A stretch of DNA of 37,388 bases from Pseudomonadota bacterium (GCA_023449275.1 JAEXJM010000039.1:1-37388); one strand, 5' to 3'; shown: positions 14,850 through 24,412, numbered from the stretch's first letter. Notes: generated from the letters alone by a model not told the origin. Numbers and translations: made by a program.

Positions 14850-16232
14850 ATGAGTATCTCGACAGATCCCCAGATTGAATCTCTCCGCCTTCCGCCACAT
14901 TCGATTGAAGCGGAACAGTCCGTGTTGGGCGGTTTGTTACTCGACAATGCTGCATGGGACAGGATTGCCGATCTGGTCAATCAGGATGATTTCTACCGTT
15001 TCGACCATCGTCTGATTTACCAGCATATCTCCAAACTGATCAATGCTTCAAAGCCTGCGGACGTTATTACCGTTTATGAATCCTTATCCGGGATCGGGAA
15101 AGCGGAAGAGGTCGGTGGCCTTTCATATCTGAATGCACTGGCACAAAATACGCCTTCTGCTGCCAATATCCGTCATTATGCGCAGATCGTTCGCGATAGA
15201 GGTGTGTTGAGACGGCTGATAACCGTTTCGGACGAAATATCGGCCAGTGCGTTTCAATCACAGGGAAAAGAGGTCAAACAGATTCTGGATGAAGCGGAAT
15301 CCAGCATTTTTGCCATTGCTGAAGAAGGTGCAAAAGGAACACAGGGCTTTCAGGAAATCCAGCCTTTACTGACTCAGGTCGTCGAGCGTATCGATGAACT
15401 CTATAATCGCGACAATCGCAATGATATTACCGGTGTCCCAACCGGTTTTATCGATCTGGACCGAATGACGTCAGGACTGCAGCCGGGCGACCTGATTATT
15501 GTGGCAGGGCGTCCATCCATGGGAAAAACGGCTTTTTCCGTCAATATCGGCGAACATGTCGCGATCGAAAGCGGTTTGCCTGTCGCCATTTTCTCGATGG
15601 AAATGGGAGGGGCACAGCTGGCAATGCGTATGCTGGGCTCTGTCGGACGTCTGGACCAGCATCGTTTGAGAACGGGACGACTCGCCGACGAAGACTGGCC
15701 GAGGTTGACCTTTGCCATTCAGAAAATGAATGAAGCCCAGCTTTATATCGATGAGACACCGGCTTTGAGCTGTACTGACCTGAGAGCCCGTGCCCGGAGG
15801 CTGGCAAGGCAATGCAGCAAACTGGGCCTGATCATCATTGACTATCTCCAGCTGATGTCTCCGAGCTCTGCGGGAGAAAACCGTGCAACGGAAATTTCCG
15901 AAATTTCGCGCGGATTGAAGGCACTCGCCAAGGAATTGAATTGTCCTGTTATCGCCTTGTCGCAGCTGAATCGTTCTGTCGAGCAAAGACCGAACAAGCG
16001 ACCGGTCATGTCCGATTTGCGTGAATCAGGTGCGATCGAGCAGGATGCCGATCTGATTTTGTTTATTTACCGGGATGAAGTTTACAATCCGGATTCCGCC
16101 GACAAGGGTACTGCCGAGATTATTGTTGGAAAGCAACGTAACGGGCCGATTGGTAACGTCCGACTGACATTTCTGGGACAATTCACCAAATTCGACAATT
16201 ACGCAATGGGTCCGGGGTCGTATAATGATTAA
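14850..16232 (+). CDS. dnaB: replicative DNA helicase DnaB
   Basis: The hexameric 5'-3' helicase of the replication fork. It has 460 aa, with the N-terminal primase-interacting domain (PPHSIEAEQSVLGGLLLD near residue 15) and the RecA-like domain with Walker A GRPSMGKTAFSVN, Walker B LIIIDYLQLM, and SDLRESGAIEQDADLI. No intein interrupts it. The ATG at 14841 overlaps the -10 box, so ATG 14850 is the more likely start. No Shine-Dalgarno is visible before it. Confidence 0.95.
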   Translation: MSISTDPQIESLRLPPHSIEAEQSVLGGLLLDNAAWDRIADLVNQDDFYRFDHRLIYQHISKLINASKPADVITVYESLSGIGKAEEVGGLSYLNALAQNTPSAANIRHYAQIVRDRGVLRRLITVSDEISASAFQSQGKEVKQILDEAESSIFAIAEEGAKGTQGFQEIQPLLTQVVERIDELYNRDNRNDITGVPTGFIDLDRMTSGLQPGDLIIVAGRPSMGKTAFSVNIGEHVAIESGLPVAIFSMEMGGAQLAMRMLGSVGRLDQHRLRTGRLADEDWPRLTFAIQKMNEAQLYIDETPALSCTDLRARARRLARQCSKLGLIIIDYLQLMSPSSAGENRATEISEISRGLKALAKELNCPVIALSQLNRSVEQRPNKRPVMSDLRESGAIEQDADLILFIYRDEVYNPDSADKGTAEIIVGKQRNGPIGNVRLTFLGQFTKFDNYAMGPGSYND

Positions 16233-16314
16233 ACCTTTGCTGCGAGTTGCTGCAGAACTGCGAAAACAGGTTGTTTGTATTTGAAAAACCAAGCTGATAT
16301 TCAGGGAAAGTGAT

Positions 16315-16941
16315 ATGTTCGGACGTTTAATGCCTAAAGAAGAGAAGTTTTTCGACTTGTTCAATCAGCATGCAGAATACTGCGTCAAGGGCGCCAAAGA
16401 GCTTTTGGAGCTCATGAAAGATTCGAATAATATCGAAACGAGGCTTCATGCCATTGAAGGCCTTGAAAAACAGGCGGACAAAATCACCTATCATACCATT
16501 GGCATTCTTCACAAAACGTTCATCACTCCGCTGGATCGTGAAGATATCCATCGACTCATTACCAAGATGGACGATATCCTCGATTTGATGGAAGATGCCG
16601 CCCAGACCGTTTCCCTGTATGACATTCAGTTTATCACTCTGGAAGCTGTCAGGCTGGCTGAACTCTGTGTGGGTTGCTGCAATAAACTTCAGGAAGGTGT
16701 TTCCCTGTTGCACAACATGAATAATTCCCGTCAGATACTGGAAATCTGCGAGGAGATTGACCGGCTGGAATCCGATGCAGACCATGTCATGCATGCCGCC
16801 CTGTCCAAGCTGTTCCGCGATGAACCGGATGTCCGCAATCTGATCAAACTGAAAGCCTTGTACGAAATTCTCGAGAATGTAACCGACGTCTGCGAGGAGG
16901 TTTCCAATATCATTGAAGGAATTGTTGTTGAAAATGCCTGA
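16315..16941 (+). CDS. DUF47 (PhoU-like) phosphate transport accessory protein
   Basis: A 208-aa all-helical, PhoU-like DUF47 protein (YkaA/Pit accessory type). It contains the KFFDLFNQHAEYCVKGAKEL start, GLEKQADKITYH, the FITPLDREDIHRLITKMDDILD segment and LESDADHVMH, with acidic pairs that bind metal in PhoU relatives. AGGGAAAG precedes the ATG. pit begins 55 nt downstream on the same strand, the common pairing in which DUF47 modulates Pit-type phosphate uptake. Confidence 0.9.
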   Translation: MFGRLMPKEEKFFDLFNQHAEYCVKGAKELLELMKDSNNIETRLHAIEGLEKQADKITYHTIGILHKTFITPLDREDIHRLITKMDDILDLMEDAAQTVSLYDIQFITLEAVRLAELCVGCCNKLQEGVSLLHNMNNSRQILEICEEIDRLESDADHVMHAALSKLFRDEPDVRNLIKLKALYEILENVTDVCEEVSNIIEGIVVENA

Positions 16942-16966
16942 TTTCAAACGGAATCAAGGCATTTTT
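16931..16966 (+). terminator. terminator overlapping the DUF47 gene end
   Basis: AATGCCTGATT pairs with AATCAAGGCATT with one bulged A, and six T follow. The left arm includes the stop codon. It would partly uncouple pit from the gene before it. Confidence 0.6.
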
Positions 16967-16996
16967 TATTTTCAGGTCAAATAAAGTTCACCATTC

Positions 16997-18004
16997 ATGC
17001 ACGCTATTCACGTCAGTCTTTATACCATTATTTTTCTAGTCGCCTTGGCTTTGATTTTTGACTTTATGAACGGTTTTCACGATGCGGCAAACGCCATTGC
17101 GACCGTTGTGTCAACCGGTGTCCTGAAGCCGCATACAGCAGTTGCCATGACGGCATTCATGAATGTGGTGGCCATTTTCATATTTGATTTGCATGTGGCG
17201 ACGACAGTTGGAAAAGGAACTGTCGATCCGAATATCGTTGATCATTACGTTATTTTCGGTGCACTGGTCGGAGCAATTGGCTGGAATATCATCACCTGGT
17301 ATTACGGCATTCCATCATCTTCTTCGCATGCCTTGATCGGAGGGTTGATCGGGGCGGCGATTGCGAAAGCGGGAAGTGGTTCCCTGGTGGCGTCTGGCAT
17401 TCTGAAAATCATCGCTTTTATCGTTATTTCCCCTTTGCTGGGTTTTATTCTCGGTTCACTGATGATGTTACTGGTTTCATGGGTTTTTGTGAGGTCACAA
17501 CCCCGTAATGTGGATCGATGGTTCCGCCGGTTGCAGCTTGTTTCTGCATCTCTCTACAGTCTTGGACATGGCGGGAATGATGCCCAAAAAACAATGGGGC
17601 TGATCTGGATGCTTTTGATCGCGTCAGGATATGCTGCAGACAATGGCCATTTGCCGGTATGGGTCATTGTTTCCTGTTATGGTGCGATCGGTGTCGGAAC
17701 CTTGTTTGGTGGCTGGCGTATCGTCAAAACCATGGGGCAGAAAATCACAAAATTAAAGCCGGTCGGAGGTTTTTGTGCCGAGACAGGCGGCGCGTTGACC
17801 TTGTTTGTTGCGACTGCCTTGGGCATTCCGGTTTCAACGACTCATACCATTACCGGTGCGATTGTCGGGGTGGGATCTTCACAGAAAATGTCGGCAGTCA
17901 GATGGGGCGTTGCCGGAAACATTGTATGGGCGTGGATTTTGACTATTCCCGCATCGGCATTTCTTGCCGCCATTGCATGGTGGATCGGTTCAAGCTTCCT
18001 GTGA
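16997..18004 (+). CDS. pit: low-affinity inorganic phosphate transporter, Pit family
   Basis: An inner-membrane phosphate (metal-phosphate):H+ symporter of 335 aa with about ten helices. The duplicated Pit signatures are present: FDFMNGFHDAANAIATVVSTG near residue 20, and SLGHGGNDAQKTMGLI in the second half, plus GIPSSSSHALIGG and GIPVSTTHTITGAIVG. The ribosome site before ATG 16997 is weak. Its TGA directly abuts the stop codon of the convergent gene at 18005, with no spacer. Confidence 0.94.
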   Translation: MHAIHVSLYTIIFLVALALIFDFMNGFHDAANAIATVVSTGVLKPHTAVAMTAFMNVVAIFIFDLHVATTVGKGTVDPNIVDHYVIFGALVGAIGWNIITWYYGIPSSSSHALIGGLIGAAIAKAGSGSLVASGILKIIAFIVISPLLGFILGSLMMLLVSWVFVRSQPRNVDRWFRRLQLVSASLYSLGHGGNDAQKTMGLIWMLLIASGYAADNGHLPVWVIVSCYGAIGVGTLFGGWRIVKTMGQKITKLKPVGGFCAETGGALTLFVATALGIPVSTTHTITGAIVGVGSSQKMSAVRWGVAGNIVWAWILTIPASAFLAAIAWWIGSSFL

Positions 18005-19009
18005 TTATTGCCGGTTGGCGATAATCGAACTCGCGAGTGCCGCAATGATCAGCAATGCGCCCAGAAGTCCGGTAATCGCTTCCGGAACGGGAACAAGCAC
18101 GCCTAGTAACATCAGGAATGCCAGGGAACCAATAGCCCAGAAAGCGCCGTGTTCCAGGTATCGATAATGACTGAGCGTTCCTTTTTCAACCAGCAAGATC
18201 GTGAAACTCCGGACAAACATGGCGCCCGCTCCCAGGCCCAAAGCGATAATGAACAGGTTGTTTGTCATGGCGAATGCGCCCAGAACACCGTCAAATGAGA
18301 AACTGGCGTCAATCAGTTCCAGATATAAAAATCCCCCTACGCCCTGATGTACGACATGTTGTTCGATATGCTGGTCGTGTGGGCTTAAAAGAGAAGCAAT
18401 ACCTTTCGTCAGAACATAGACAATCAGACCCCACATACCGGCGAGAAGAAATTCAAATCTTTCATCGGGTGAGACGAAATAAGTAATGGCCGCCAAGGTT
18501 ATCAAAGTCAATGCAGCCTGAATCGCTTCCATTTGACCGAGACGGGTCAGAGGTTTTTCGATAAAAGCCAGCCAGTGCTCGGTTTTGTGCCGCGCCACAA
18601 AAAAACTGAGAAAAACCATCAACAGAAAAACGCCACCAAAAGCGGCAACCTCATGATGGGCGGATGCCATGATGCGGCTGTATTCATGAGGCAGGTACAA
18701 GGCAATGTTGAGTGCTTCAACAGGTCCCATATGTCCGGCAACACAGACAATCAGGAGAGGGAAAACCAGTCTCATTCCGAAAACGGCGATGAAGATACCC
18801 CAAAGCAGGAAATGTTGTCGCCAAATATGGCTCCAATGCTTCAGAATGCCGGCATTTACTACGGCATTATCGAAGGAAAGTGCGACTTCGAGAACGGTCA
18901 GAAAGAAAATAGTGGCTATGGCAGCGGCTCCACCAATCGCATAGCCTACTGTAAAAGCAGCAAGGCATACAATAAATGAAGATGTGAAATATGAAAAATA
19001 AGATTTCAT
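18005..19009 (-). CDS. DUF475 (TerC-like) integral membrane protein
   Basis: A 334-aa polytopic membrane protein of the DUF475 group, related to TerC/LysE-type exporters. The paired acidic motifs EVALSFDNAVVNAGIL (about residue 41) and IDASFSFDGVLGAFA (second half) sit inside membrane segments, as in TerC proteins linked to metal-ion export. About eight or nine helices are apparent. GGGAG precedes the ATG. It is convergent with pit, with abutting stops. Metal specificity cannot be read from the sequence. Confidence 0.85.
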   Translation of the reverse strand: MKSYFSYFTSSFIVCLAAFTVGYAIGGAAAIATIFFLTVLEVALSFDNAVVNAGILKHWSHIWRQHFLLWGIFIAVFGMRLVFPLLIVCVAGHMGPVEALNIALYLPHEYSRIMASAHHEVAAFGGVFLLMVFLSFFVARHKTEHWLAFIEKPLTRLGQMEAIQAALTLITLAAITYFVSPDERFEFLLAGMWGLIVYVLTKGIASLLSPHDQHIEQHVVHQGVGGFLYLELIDASFSFDGVLGAFAMTNNLFIIALGLGAGAMFVRSFTILLVEKGTLSHYRYLEHGAFWAIGSLAFLMLLGVLVPVPEAITGLLGALLIIAALASSIIANRQ

Positions 19010-19067
19010 GATGCTCCCGACATCTGAATTGTAAGCCTTGCTGACATTTTTTTCTCGTTTAATTTAT

Positions 19068-19105
19068 AAAAAAAGCCATCCTTCACTGGTACATGGAAGG
19101 ATGGC
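19068..19105 (-). terminator. terminator of the BI-1 family gene
   Basis: On the minus strand GCCATCCTTC (19105-19096) pairs perfectly with the arm at 19084-19075 around an 11-nt loop. Seven T follow (19074-19068). Confidence 0.88.
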
Positions 19106-19124
19106 CAGGCTCATGATTTCGACA

Positions 19125-19814
19125 CTAATCTGAACGGCTTGCAAAGCCCAGCAAGTGCAAAAGGCTGGTAAAAAGATTGAAAATGGCAACGAACAAAGTC
19201 ACTGTTGCCATGATGTAATTGGTTTCGCCATTACGAACGATATTATTCGTTTCATGCAGAATCAGACCGGACATCAGCAGGACAAAAACAGATGAAACAG
19301 CAAGTGACAGGGCAGGTATATCGAAAAACAGGGCGGCCAGACCGGCAACGAATGCAACCAGAATACCTGTAGTCAGTATTCCGGACAGAAACGAGAAGTC
19401 ACGTTTGGAAAAAAGAACAATGCCCGACATGACCATGAAGATCAGCGCAGTTCCACCCATGGCCATCATGACAGTTTGGGTGCCATTCGGCAGCTTGAGG
19501 TAATGTCCGACAATTGGGCCCAGGGTGTAACCCATAAATCCGGTAAGTGCCAGTACAAACAGGATGCCCAGCCCGTTATTTCGATTGCGGGTTACCAGAA
19601 ACAAAAGGCCGAAGTAGCCGACGATTGTAATCAGGAAGCCGGGATAGGGCAACTGCAGGGCAATCGTAGCCGCTGCAGTTATTGCACTGAAGGCCAGACA
19701 TAAAGACAATAAAAAATAGGTATTTCTCAGTACCGCTCTGGACGAACGGTCCAGAACGGTACTGATGCTGATGTTATCTGTTGCGTTATCTTGGAAATGG
19801 TAACGTCGGGTCAT
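19125..19814 (-). CDS. yccA: Bax inhibitor-1/YccA family membrane protein
   Basis: A 229-aa inner-membrane protein with seven predicted helices between about residues 25 and 225. It belongs to the BI-1/YccA group, whose E. coli member binds and restrains FtsH. Family traits are a short polar N-terminus, the LTGFMGYTLGPIVGHYL segment, and conserved acidic residues near the end (LILHETNNIV). It lies 6 nt after the hibernation-factor gene on the same strand, so the two are probably co-transcribed. The symbol follows family resemblance. Confidence 0.82.
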   Translation of the reverse strand: MTRRYHFQDNATDNISISTVLDRSSRAVLRNTYFLLSLCLAFSAITAAATIALQLPYPGFLITIVGYFGLLFLVTRNRNNGLGILFVLALTGFMGYTLGPIVGHYLKLPNGTQTVMMAMGGTALIFMVMSGIVLFSKRDFSFLSGILTTGILVAFVAGLAALFFDIPALSLAVSSVFVLLMSGLILHETNNIVRNGETNYIMATVTLFVAIFNLFTSLLHLLGFASRSD

Positions 19815-19820
19815 CGTGTT

Positions 19821-20180
19821 TTAATTTAAATCCATAATGGGTTTATTAAAATAAAGCGGTAGCGTCGTATGCGATATTTCTTTTGCCTTGGACAGGGTCT
19901 TGTTCAACAGACGTGTCGCGCGGCGTGTGGCCGAGTCCACAGCGCTTTTCATATCGGCAGCAAATTCGGTCACGACGATTGGAGACATTCCCGGTAACGA
20001 CAGTTGAATCAGGCAACGTTTTTTAAAACCGCTTTTTATCCTGTTCGTGTCGGACAAGCGAATCATAATATAGTCGATACTGTTTTGAGTATGCGACAAC
20101 ATCGTGTCGAGACGTTCGACAATGTATTCCTGAATAGCCTCACCGGCCTTGATACCTTTGGTAATGATAGTTGGTGCCAT
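19821..20180 (-). CDS. HPF/RaiA family ribosome-associated protein
   Basis: A 119-aa protein with a beta-alpha-beta-beta-beta-alpha pattern like the short ribosome hibernation factors. The N-terminal ITKGIKAGEAIQEYIVERLDTMLSH helix and the C-terminal AVDSATRRATRLLNKTLSKAK basic helix fit the S30AE fold that occupies the 30S decoding channel. The long-form C-terminal dimer domain is absent. Sequence similarity to known HPF is modest, so the family call is less sure than for its neighbours. It is divergent from nhaR across 109 AT-rich nt. Confidence 0.62.
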   Translation of the reverse strand: MAPTIITKGIKAGEAIQEYIVERLDTMLSHTQNSIDYIMIRLSDTNRIKSGFKKRCLIQLSLPGMSPIVVTEFAADMKSAVDSATRRATRLLNKTLSKAKEISHTTLPLYFNKPIMDLN

Positions 20181-20289
20181 AAAAACTCACTCCTTAATTA
20201 CTTCTTTATTGCTTTTTGAGTATATTATCCATTTCCAAAAGGAATAAAAAGGGATGATAATAGTAATATTACTTCAATAAAATAGAATA

Positions 20290-21192
20290 ATGAGTGCTTT
20301 GAACTTAAATTATAGACATCTTTATTATTTTTGGGTGGTCGCAAAAGAAGGCGGTGTCACGCGTGCGGCGGAAAGACTGGGGGTTGCGGTCCAGACGATC
20401 AGTATGCAATTGTCCCTTCTGGAAAAGGCGGTCGGGAAAACACTGTTCGCGCCACAGGGCCGACGTCTCGTATTAACTGAGGCTGGGCGGTTGGCACTGA
20501 ACTATGCTGACCAGATTTTTCTTCTCGGGGAACAGTTGCAGGAAGCCCTGGCAGAAGACGATATCGGCAAGAGCATGAGACTGACTGTCGGTATTTCCGA
20601 TTCCCTGCCGAAAATGATCGCTTATCGATTGCTGGAAGCGGCTCTTGAAATGCCCCAATTCGTCAGAATGGAATGCCATGATGGTTCGTTTGAGACACTG
20701 CTGGCGGATCTTGCACTGCATAAACTGGATGTCGTGCTGACGGACCGGCCGATCAATATGGGAAGCAGTCTGCGTGTCTTCAGCCATGAGCTGGGGGATT
20801 GTCCTGTATGGCTGTTTGGCTCGGAAAAACTGGCAGGGCAATATCGGGCCAATTTTCCAGAATGCCTGACAGGCGCGCCAATTTTGCTGCCAACCCGTGG
20901 AAATGCGATCAGAACGCGTCTGGACCAGTGGTTTGAAGTGCATAATGTACGGCCGTTTATCGTCGGGGAATTTTCCGACAGTGCACTGTTGAAAACATTC
21001 GGGCGTAATGGTCTGGGTATGTTCCATGCTCCGATTGCACTGGAGAAAGAGATGAAAGACCAGTTCCGCTCGGTTCCGATCGGCGAGTTGACAGAAGTGA
21101 GAGAACAGTATTACGCGATTTCAGCGGAAATGAAGATCAAACATGCTGCTGTTGAAGCTATTCTGGCGGCACACAAGGGAAAAATCTTTTAG
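20290..21192 (+). CDS. nhaR: LysR-type regulator, NhaR-like
   Basis: A 300-aa LysR-type transcription factor resembling NhaR, the Na+-responsive activator of nhaA. The start LNYRHLYYFWVVAKEGGVTRAAERL matches the NhaR N-terminus (NYNHLYYFW...). The winged helix spans about residues 6-65 (VAVQTISMQLSLLE recognition region), and the effector domain follows with GEFSDSALLKTFG. No Shine-Dalgarno is visible. No nhaA is adjacent; the antiporter-like gene at 13463 is the only related gene in the window. It is convergent with ksgA, 10 nt apart. Confidence 0.85.
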   Translation: MSALNLNYRHLYYFWVVAKEGGVTRAAERLGVAVQTISMQLSLLEKAVGKTLFAPQGRRLVLTEAGRLALNYADQIFLLGEQLQEALAEDDIGKSMRLTVGISDSLPKMIAYRLLEAALEMPQFVRMECHDGSFETLLADLALHKLDVVLTDRPINMGSSLRVFSHELGDCPVWLFGSEKLAGQYRANFPECLTGAPILLPTRGNAIRTRLDQWFEVHNVRPFIVGEFSDSALLKTFGRNGLGMFHAPIALEKEMKDQFRSVPIGELTEVREQYYAISAEMKIKHAAVEAILAAHKGKIF

Positions 21193-21202
21193 CCCTGTTC
21201 CG

Positions 21203-21979
21203 TCAGCTCTGGTTCAAATGGTTGGCCAGATGGATGAATTGCTCTACAGTCAGATCTTCTGGGCGTCGGGTAGGGTCGACACCCAGCTCGATCAGCATGG
21301 ATTCGGAGAACAGGGGGGCAAGGTTGTTTCTCAGCATTTTCCGTCTTTGGGAAAATGCCTGTGTGACCGTTTTCTCGAGTGCCTCAAGCGAACAGGTTTC
21401 GGGAGTGGCTTTTGGAATCATTCTGACGATTGCCGAATCAACCTTTGGCATGGGGTCGAATGCGTCGGGAGGGACGATAAAGAGCAGTTCCATATCATAT
21501 TGCCATTGGAGCATGACCGACAGGCGTCCAAAAGCCTTGCTGCCCGGCTCTGCCACCATTCGCTCGACGACCTCCTTTTGCAGCATGAAGTGCTGATCTT
21601 CAATGCACGATGAAAAGTTCATCAAATGAAAAAGCAATGGTGAGGAGATGTTATAAGGTAAATTGCCGACAATTCGCCACTTGTTGTCAGGAGAAGCACC
21701 TGTTTTGCTGAAATCAAAAGAGAGGGCATCACCCTGATGTACGGTCAGTTTGTCTTCAGGGAAACGTTCTTTCAAGTATGAGACAAGATCCCTGTCCAGT
21801 TCGATAACATCCATATGGGATAAAAACGGAAGCAGATTTTCCGTCATGGCTCCCATCCCCGGACCGATTTCCAGCATACGGTCAGATGATTTCGGCGCAA
21901 TCGCAGAAACAATATTATCGAGAACGGATTGATCTGTAAGAAAATTCTGTCCGAATCTCTTGCGGGCGATATGTTTCAT
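21203..21979 (-). CDS. rsmA: 16S rRNA (adenine1518/1519-N6)-dimethyltransferase
   Basis: KsgA/RsmA dimethylates two adjacent adenines in the 3' hairpin of 16S rRNA during 30S maturation. The 258-aa Rossmann methyltransferase shows RKRFGQNFLTD at the start, the SAM motif MLEIGPGMGAMTE, and the catalytic NLPYNISSPLLFH. The reading frame extends 22 codons further upstream, but the family start MKHIARKRFGQNF at 21979 is supported by AGGA just before it, within the spacer after the pdxA stop. It is the third gene of surA-pdxA-ksgA. Confidence 0.95.
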   Translation of the reverse strand: MKHIARKRFGQNFLTDQSVLDNIVSAIAPKSSDRMLEIGPGMGAMTENLLPFLSHMDVIELDRDLVSYLKERFPEDKLTVHQGDALSFDFSKTGASPDNKWRIVGNLPYNISSPLLFHLMNFSSCIEDQHFMLQKEVVERMVAEPGSKAFGRLSVMLQWQYDMELLFIVPPDAFDPMPKVDSAIVRMIPKATPETCSLEALEKTVTQAFSQRRKMLRNNLAPLFSESMLIELGVDPTRRPEDLTVEQFIHLANHLNQS

Positions 21980-21983
21980 ATTC

Positions 21984-23039
21984 CTAGAGTTGAATATTGT
22001 TTTTCCAGTGATTAGCCATAAGGGTTGCCGTATTGATGGCTTCAATCATGCTGCCATGATCTGCCAGTCCAAGGCCTTTTCCCGCAATATCGAGAGCTGT
22101 TCCATGATCAACCGAAGTTCGGATCAGGGGAAGCCCAAGGGTAATGTTAACACCCTGTCCGAAAGTGGCATATTTCAGCACAGGCAAACCCTGATCGTGG
22201 TACATGGCGAGGATACAATCGGCTTCTCTGAGGAAACGCGGCTGAAATAAGGTATCGGCAGGATAGGGGCCTGTTACCTGAATGCCGGTATGTCGGGCTT
22301 TTTCAAGGGCAGGGGAAATCACTTCTGTTTCTTCAGTACCCAGATAACCGTTTTCTCCGGCATGCGGGTTTAATCCCGTTACCAGTATTCGGGGGGAAAT
22401 GATACCGAATTTGCCTCTTAAGTCTGTGTGAATAATGGAAAGGATTTCCATTAACGAATCGCAAGTGATGGCATCTGAAACGTTCTGGAGCGGTAAATGA
22501 GTCGTTGCAAGAGCGACTCTTAATGGATAACTCGGGATGTCATTTCCCATCGCTCTCGTCGGACCTGCCAGCATCATGACGACCCGTTTGGTACCCGTTT
22601 TTTCTGCAAGGTATTCGGTATGTCCCGTAAAGGGAATGCCTGCGTCATTGATCGTACTTTTTTGTACCGGAGCCGTCACAATGGCATCGAACTGGCTATT
22701 CATCGCCCCGTTAATGGCGATATCCAGAGATGTCAGGACCATGATTCCGTTTGCCGGGTTCAGTTTGCCGGGTACTGCATCCTGTTCGAGGGGGCAATCA
22801 ATGACGCCGATCATGTCAGGATGAACAGGATAATCCTGTGATTTGCATAAAGTTCGGCCAATACATTTCAAAGTGATGGCAGGATCGATTTCTTTCGCCA
22901 GCTGTTCCAGATAGGTGTAATCCCCGATCAGGACGGGGATGACGTTCTGGCGGCATGCCCATGCGCCACGAATCGATATTTCGGGACCGATTCCGGCAGG
23001 CTCACCTGTCGTGATGGCAATAACAGGTTTTCCGGTCAT
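21984..23039 (-). CDS. pdxA: 4-hydroxythreonine-4-phosphate dehydrogenase
   Basis: Oxidises 4-phosphohydroxy-L-threonine in de novo pyridoxal phosphate synthesis, with NAD and a divalent metal. It has 351 aa: ITTGEPAGIGPEI at the N-terminus, the metal and substrate histidines in FTGHTEYLAE and NPHAGENGYLG, and AMYHDQGLPVLK. The frame is open upstream, but MTGKPVIAITTGEP at 23039 is the family start, and its ATG overlaps the surA stop (ATGA). Pyridoxal phosphate is the cofactor of the aminotransferase at the window's right end. Confidence 0.96.
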   Translation of the reverse strand: MTGKPVIAITTGEPAGIGPEISIRGAWACRQNVIPVLIGDYTYLEQLAKEIDPAITLKCIGRTLCKSQDYPVHPDMIGVIDCPLEQDAVPGKLNPANGIMVLTSLDIAINGAMNSQFDAIVTAPVQKSTINDAGIPFTGHTEYLAEKTGTKRVVMMLAGPTRAMGNDIPSYPLRVALATTHLPLQNVSDAITCDSLMEILSIIHTDLRGKFGIISPRILVTGLNPHAGENGYLGTEETEVISPALEKARHTGIQVTGPYPADTLFQPRFLREADCILAMYHDQGLPVLKYATFGQGVNITLGLPLIRTSVDHGTALDIAGKGLGLADHGSMIEAINTATLMANHWKNNIQL

Positions 23040-24412
23040 TGATTTTTTTCGTCCAGACGGTATTCGACGTATGCCCGGTCCCGCAACTGGCGAAGCCATT
23101 CTTCAGTCGCTTCGGCAACTTTACGTTCTCTTAGTGCCTGTTTGGCTGCAATACGTTTTCTTTCATCGCTGACATCATCCGTTTTCCTGTCCAGAACCTG
23201 AATCAGGTGAAATCCGAACTGGGTTTCAACCGGTTCGCTGATTTCACCAGGGTTCAAGGCCATCATGGCTTTTTCGAATTCGGGAACGGTATCGCCAGGA
23301 TAAATCCATCCCAAATCGCCTCCCCTGCTTGCCGAGCCGTCATTGGAATAGGTTTTGGCCAGTTCTTCAAATGTCGCCGATTTATTCACAAGACGTTCCC
23401 TGAGATCTGTCAGTTTCCGTTTTGCCTCGTCTGCGGAAACCAGTTGATTGACCTTGATGAGAATGTGTCTGGCATGAATCTGCTGGACAGTATTGCCGCC
23501 AGAAGCGCCAGTGACAGATTCTGCATCGGGGTGCATCTTCCGGCGTTCCAGAACTTTGAGAATATGGAAACCGTTCGGGCTCTTGATGATGCCGGTAACA
23601 TTGCCTGCCTGAACGCCAGACAGGGCATCCACAAATGATTTGGGCAGACGATCGGTGCTTCTCCAGCCGATGTCACCCCCACTCAGGCCTTCATCCGCAT
23701 CGGAATAACTGGCGGCATTTTGCTGGAAATCACCACCGGCTTTCAGAATTTCCAGAACCTTTTCGGCACGTGCGCGTTTCTCGGCGATCTGTTCAGGAGA
23801 TGCGTTTTCAGGAATACGAATCAGGATATGGCCCAGTCTGAGTTGTTCGGGCATTTGAAGCTGGGAATCGGCACCGAGGAGATTGTCTACCTCAGCGTCA
23901 TTGATCTGGATTTTATTGGTGACTTCGCGATCTCTCAAGCGGGACATTGTAATTTCTTCGCGAATTTTTTCCCTGAATTGTTCAAAAGGTGTCCCTTTTT
24001 GTTCAGTCGACTGTTTGAATTGTGCCAGAGTCATATGGTTCTTTTCAGCCATTATCGCAATGGTACGATCCAGCTGGGTATCGTCGACCCTGAGACCCAT
24101 ATCCTTGGCCAGTTGCAACTGTGCCCGTTCCACAATCATGTGTTCCAGAATCTGTCTCTGGAATTCTGCACGTGGAGGTAATTCGATATTTTGCTGTTTC
24201 AACTGGGCTTCAACCAACCTGACCCGTTCGTTCAACTCGCCTTTCGTGATGACGTCGCTATTGACGATGGCAGCAATGGAGTCTACCACCACTTGTCGGG
24301 ACGGCTGGGTTTGGCTGGGCTGCGCAAAAACGGTATTTGAGTAAAAAACACCGAAAGCCAGCATCAGAGCCGAAAAGGCCTGACAGTGACGAAAGAGTTT
24401 TGATAAAAACAT
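23036..24412 (-). CDS. surA: periplasmic chaperone/peptidyl-prolyl isomerase SurA
   Basis: Escorts unfolded outer-membrane proteins, including LptD, through the periplasm. The 458-aa precursor has a signal peptide (about residues 1-30, ending VFAQ), an N-terminal SurA chaperone domain (to about 180), and two parvulin domains, around 190-290 (LGHILIRIPENAS, GWRSTDRLPKSF) and 305-410 (ARHILIKVNQLVS, LGWIYPGDTVPEFEKAM). It is transcribed after lptD (53-nt gap), the usual lptD-surA-pdxA-ksgA order. Confidence 0.96.
   Translation of the reverse strand: MFLSKLFRHCQAFSALMLAFGVFYSNTVFAQPSQTQPSRQVVVDSIAAIVNSDVITKGELNERVRLVEAQLKQQNIELPPRAEFQRQILEHMIVERAQLQLAKDMGLRVDDTQLDRTIAIMAEKNHMTLAQFKQSTEQKGTPFEQFREKIREEITMSRLRDREVTNKIQINDAEVDNLLGADSQLQMPEQLRLGHILIRIPENASPEQIAEKRARAEKVLEILKAGGDFQQNAASYSDADEGLSGGDIGWRSTDRLPKSFVDALSGVQAGNVTGIIKSPNGFHILKVLERRKMHPDAESVTGASGGNTVQQIHARHILIKVNQLVSADEAKRKLTDLRERLVNKSATFEELAKTYSNDGSASRGGDLGWIYPGDTVPEFEKAMMALNPGEISEPVETQFGFHLIQVLDRKTDDVSDERKRIAAKQALRERKVAEATEEWLRQLRDRAYVEYRLDEKNQ

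Noticed and set aside
14850..16232. Intein within dnaB
   Set aside because: DnaB is a common intein host, so I checked; the helicase motifs run on without interruption and the length is normal.
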